NCBI GenBank assembly: GCA_012295275.1
Contig: CM022665.1
Coordinates: 31,736,957-31,800,956 of the forward strand
Reading direction: 5' to 3'
Origin: Chrysomallon squamiferum
Lineage: Eukaryota; Mollusca; Gastropoda; Neomphalida; Peltospiridae
Length of the DNA stretch: 64,000 bases
Every line of letters begins with the position of its first letter. Position 1 is the first letter of the stretch. The position numbers and the translations under genes are program-made. This document shows positions 62,245 through 64,000 of the stretch, in pieces. Under the pieces are notes generated by a model. It had not been told where the DNA came from, ran no database searches, and was given only the letters and a program-made list of their open reading frames with translations.

Positions 62245-64000
62245 TATGTATGTAAACACACAAATAACAAAAAGCATGTGCATGTTAAATGTAAGAAAAA
62301 TTTATTGAACCATTAAGATACAAACCTAAATGGTTAATCTTCATTTGACACACAGGTAAACCCTGCTAATTAATATTCAACTATGTCCATTCCACATGAC
62401 TAGCTTATCTATATACACAATCTACAATAAGCATGATGATGTAACGATATGTACACCAGAGACCAATAGTTATAAATTAAGATTAAAACATTTACATAAC
62501 ATTTATACTTCAGTCCACTAGTGTCAGTATCGTGGCAAAAAATAATTGTTGGTAACAACAATTTAACTTTTTTTAAATTTTTATTATATGTCTCACTTAA
62601 AAATATTAATGCCTCAAAAATCCTATTTCACTGAGATAAATACCACAATATTTTACACAACATAGTAAGCAATACAGAAACTTAAAAGAAAAATAAATTG
62701 AAAATGTTTTAAAATATTAAATGGCAAAACTTAAAGGCATCAAGCTAAACTTTCAATACATTATTCCCTAGACATCCATTTTGTGTTTTGTAGGCCTAAA
62801 TATGTTAAGTAGTAGCATGCTACCTTCAGAACTTTCAAATATGCCTATCTCTGACTTTTATCAAAAGCAATTCTTAAAATTAGCCTGCACTTGTATACCC
62901 ATTATCTATTTACCAGTGTTAAACAATGTTAAAATATGAAAATAAAAATGAAACATTCAGATTTCATTCTTAGTCTCTTTCATAATAATCTCTTCATGAC
63001 TGAGGTGATTATCACCATACAGCAACAAAAATCTGAACTATGTAGACAATACAAAGGCATTGTACTGAAAGTGTGATAGTTACAAAGAAGTTATAATTAG
63101 GAAATAAAAATTTTAATGACTTAATAAGTGTTAATTCTCAAATTAATACTTATTTATATATTTTATGTCTTTAAAATTAAATTCTAAATGAGTAAATTTC
63201 TCTACTCCATTCATGTCAATACTTTTTGTTTTAAAAATAAAATTTTAAATAAGTTTATTTTCAAATGCAATACTTTGTTCTTTCAGTATTTACTTCTTGA
63301 TCACTGGCTTACATTACTGTTTTAAAAACAATGTGAAATTCTTTTTTCTTTTTTTGGTTATGAACATGGATGATATTAGGTACAATAAAGTGTAAATACA
63401 ATGAATCTGTCAACAATCTCTTTTAAAACTGTTTGCTTTCACTGGGTTAAGTGTTTTCTTGCAAGCTGCAAATCTCATCTTGATGAATTCTGCAATAACA
63501 AGCAGGCTTTGGTGTCTCATTGCAATAAGGCATATGATATTAGTAAAACAGAGACATTCTTTAAAAATGTAAGATCTTATAAAATAATACAAGCATAAAA
63601 CAATCATCACATGCAAATGATATCAATATCAGTAATGACTCAGATTTTCCACAATTGATGTAATACCAATATTTTCTGATAGGTCTGGCAGTTATCTTTG
63701 TTTGGTCCATTCCATTCCATTTTACTGACAGTAATACTGTCAACTTTCCCAACATATTTAATTAAAAATGATAGAAATATTAGTACTAAACATTTCACAT
63801 ACCAATGAATAACATCAGAAATCAGAACTACATAACATATATTCCTAAACATAAAAGTGACAAGTATGTTGGTTTTTATTAAGCACTATATTTTTGGATT
63901 TCTCATACTGATGTTTTTTCAAGGGTTTATTTTACCATCAACAATAATAAATACAAAATAAAAATATCTATAAATTCCATTGCCCAAAAGGTATTTAGCC

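Larger units (their letters stand above)
59289..64000. other. Intergenic DNA right of FReD gene 2
   Basis: AT-rich, with (AT)n at 60775-60804, poly(A) at 61646-61672 and (AT)n at 62219-62244. GC-richer patches lie at about 59700-60110, 61150-61500 and 61730-61970. I found no third FReD copy and no other gene. Confidence 0.65.

Noticed and set aside
63401-63598. 65-residue plus-strand frame with several Cys near the right edge
   Set aside because: Considered as a relic of a third FReD or PAN module, but the Cys spacing does not match the PAN-like exon of the two real genes.
1-64000. tRNA, rRNA, CRISPR or bacterial-type operons
   Set aside because: No B-box-like GGTTCRANNCC with a cloverleaf, no rRNA-like conserved blocks and no direct-repeat/spacer arrays were seen; the splice structure is clearly metazoan.

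Overview
This is a eukaryotic nuclear window from an animal. It is very AT-rich, with long introns, short exons bounded by GT/AG splice sites, many AT-rich and trinucleotide microsatellites, and no bacterial gene layout. The gene families (fibrinogen-related lectin-like proteins, thrombospondin type 1 plus peritrophin-type chitin-binding proteins, a SASH1-family scaffold) and an interspersed repeat that I recall from gastropod genomic DNA point to a mollusc, most likely a gastropod. The species cannot be named from the sequence. Most long open frames in the window are chance frames in low-complexity DNA.

1-38 kb, minus strand: the 5' two thirds of one large gene. It starts with a CpG-rich promoter (a perfect CRE at 38203-38210) and a first exon encoding an N-terminal SAM domain closely resembling vertebrate SAMD5. 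A 24.4-kb intron follows, then six small exons whose phases join perfectly and which match the N-terminal part of vertebrate SASH1. The rest of the gene (SH3 and C-terminal SAM domains expected) lies beyond position 1. In human, SAMD5 and SASH1 are separate neighbouring genes on chromosome 6; here their exons can be joined into one open frame.

38-49.6 kb, minus strand: two tandem paralogous genes for small secreted proteins, gene A (47972-49575) and gene B (41662-44456). Each has a signal-peptide exon whose ATG sits directly on a splice acceptor, one or two thrombospondin type 1 (TSR) exons, and a last exon with peritrophin-A chitin-binding modules. Gene B carries a decayed extra TSR exon in its first coding intron that can be skipped without breaking the frame. 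The space between and around the genes is full of simple repeats, a roughly 25-bp minisatellite and a tandem array derived from the mollusc-type interspersed repeat.

49.6-64 kb, plus strand: two tandem paralogous genes (52639-54428 and 57048-59288), each with three exons encoding a signal peptide, a PAN/apple-like cysteine module, a Thr/Ser-rich linker and a divergent fibrinogen C-terminal domain (FReD). They look like secreted lectin-type recognition proteins. No tRNA, rRNA, CRISPR array or intact transposon was recognised. The three loci (scaffold protein, chitin-binding/TSR pair, FReD pair) share no obvious pathway, although the last two are both secreted, cysteine-rich, locally duplicated families typical of molluscan matrix and immune genes.
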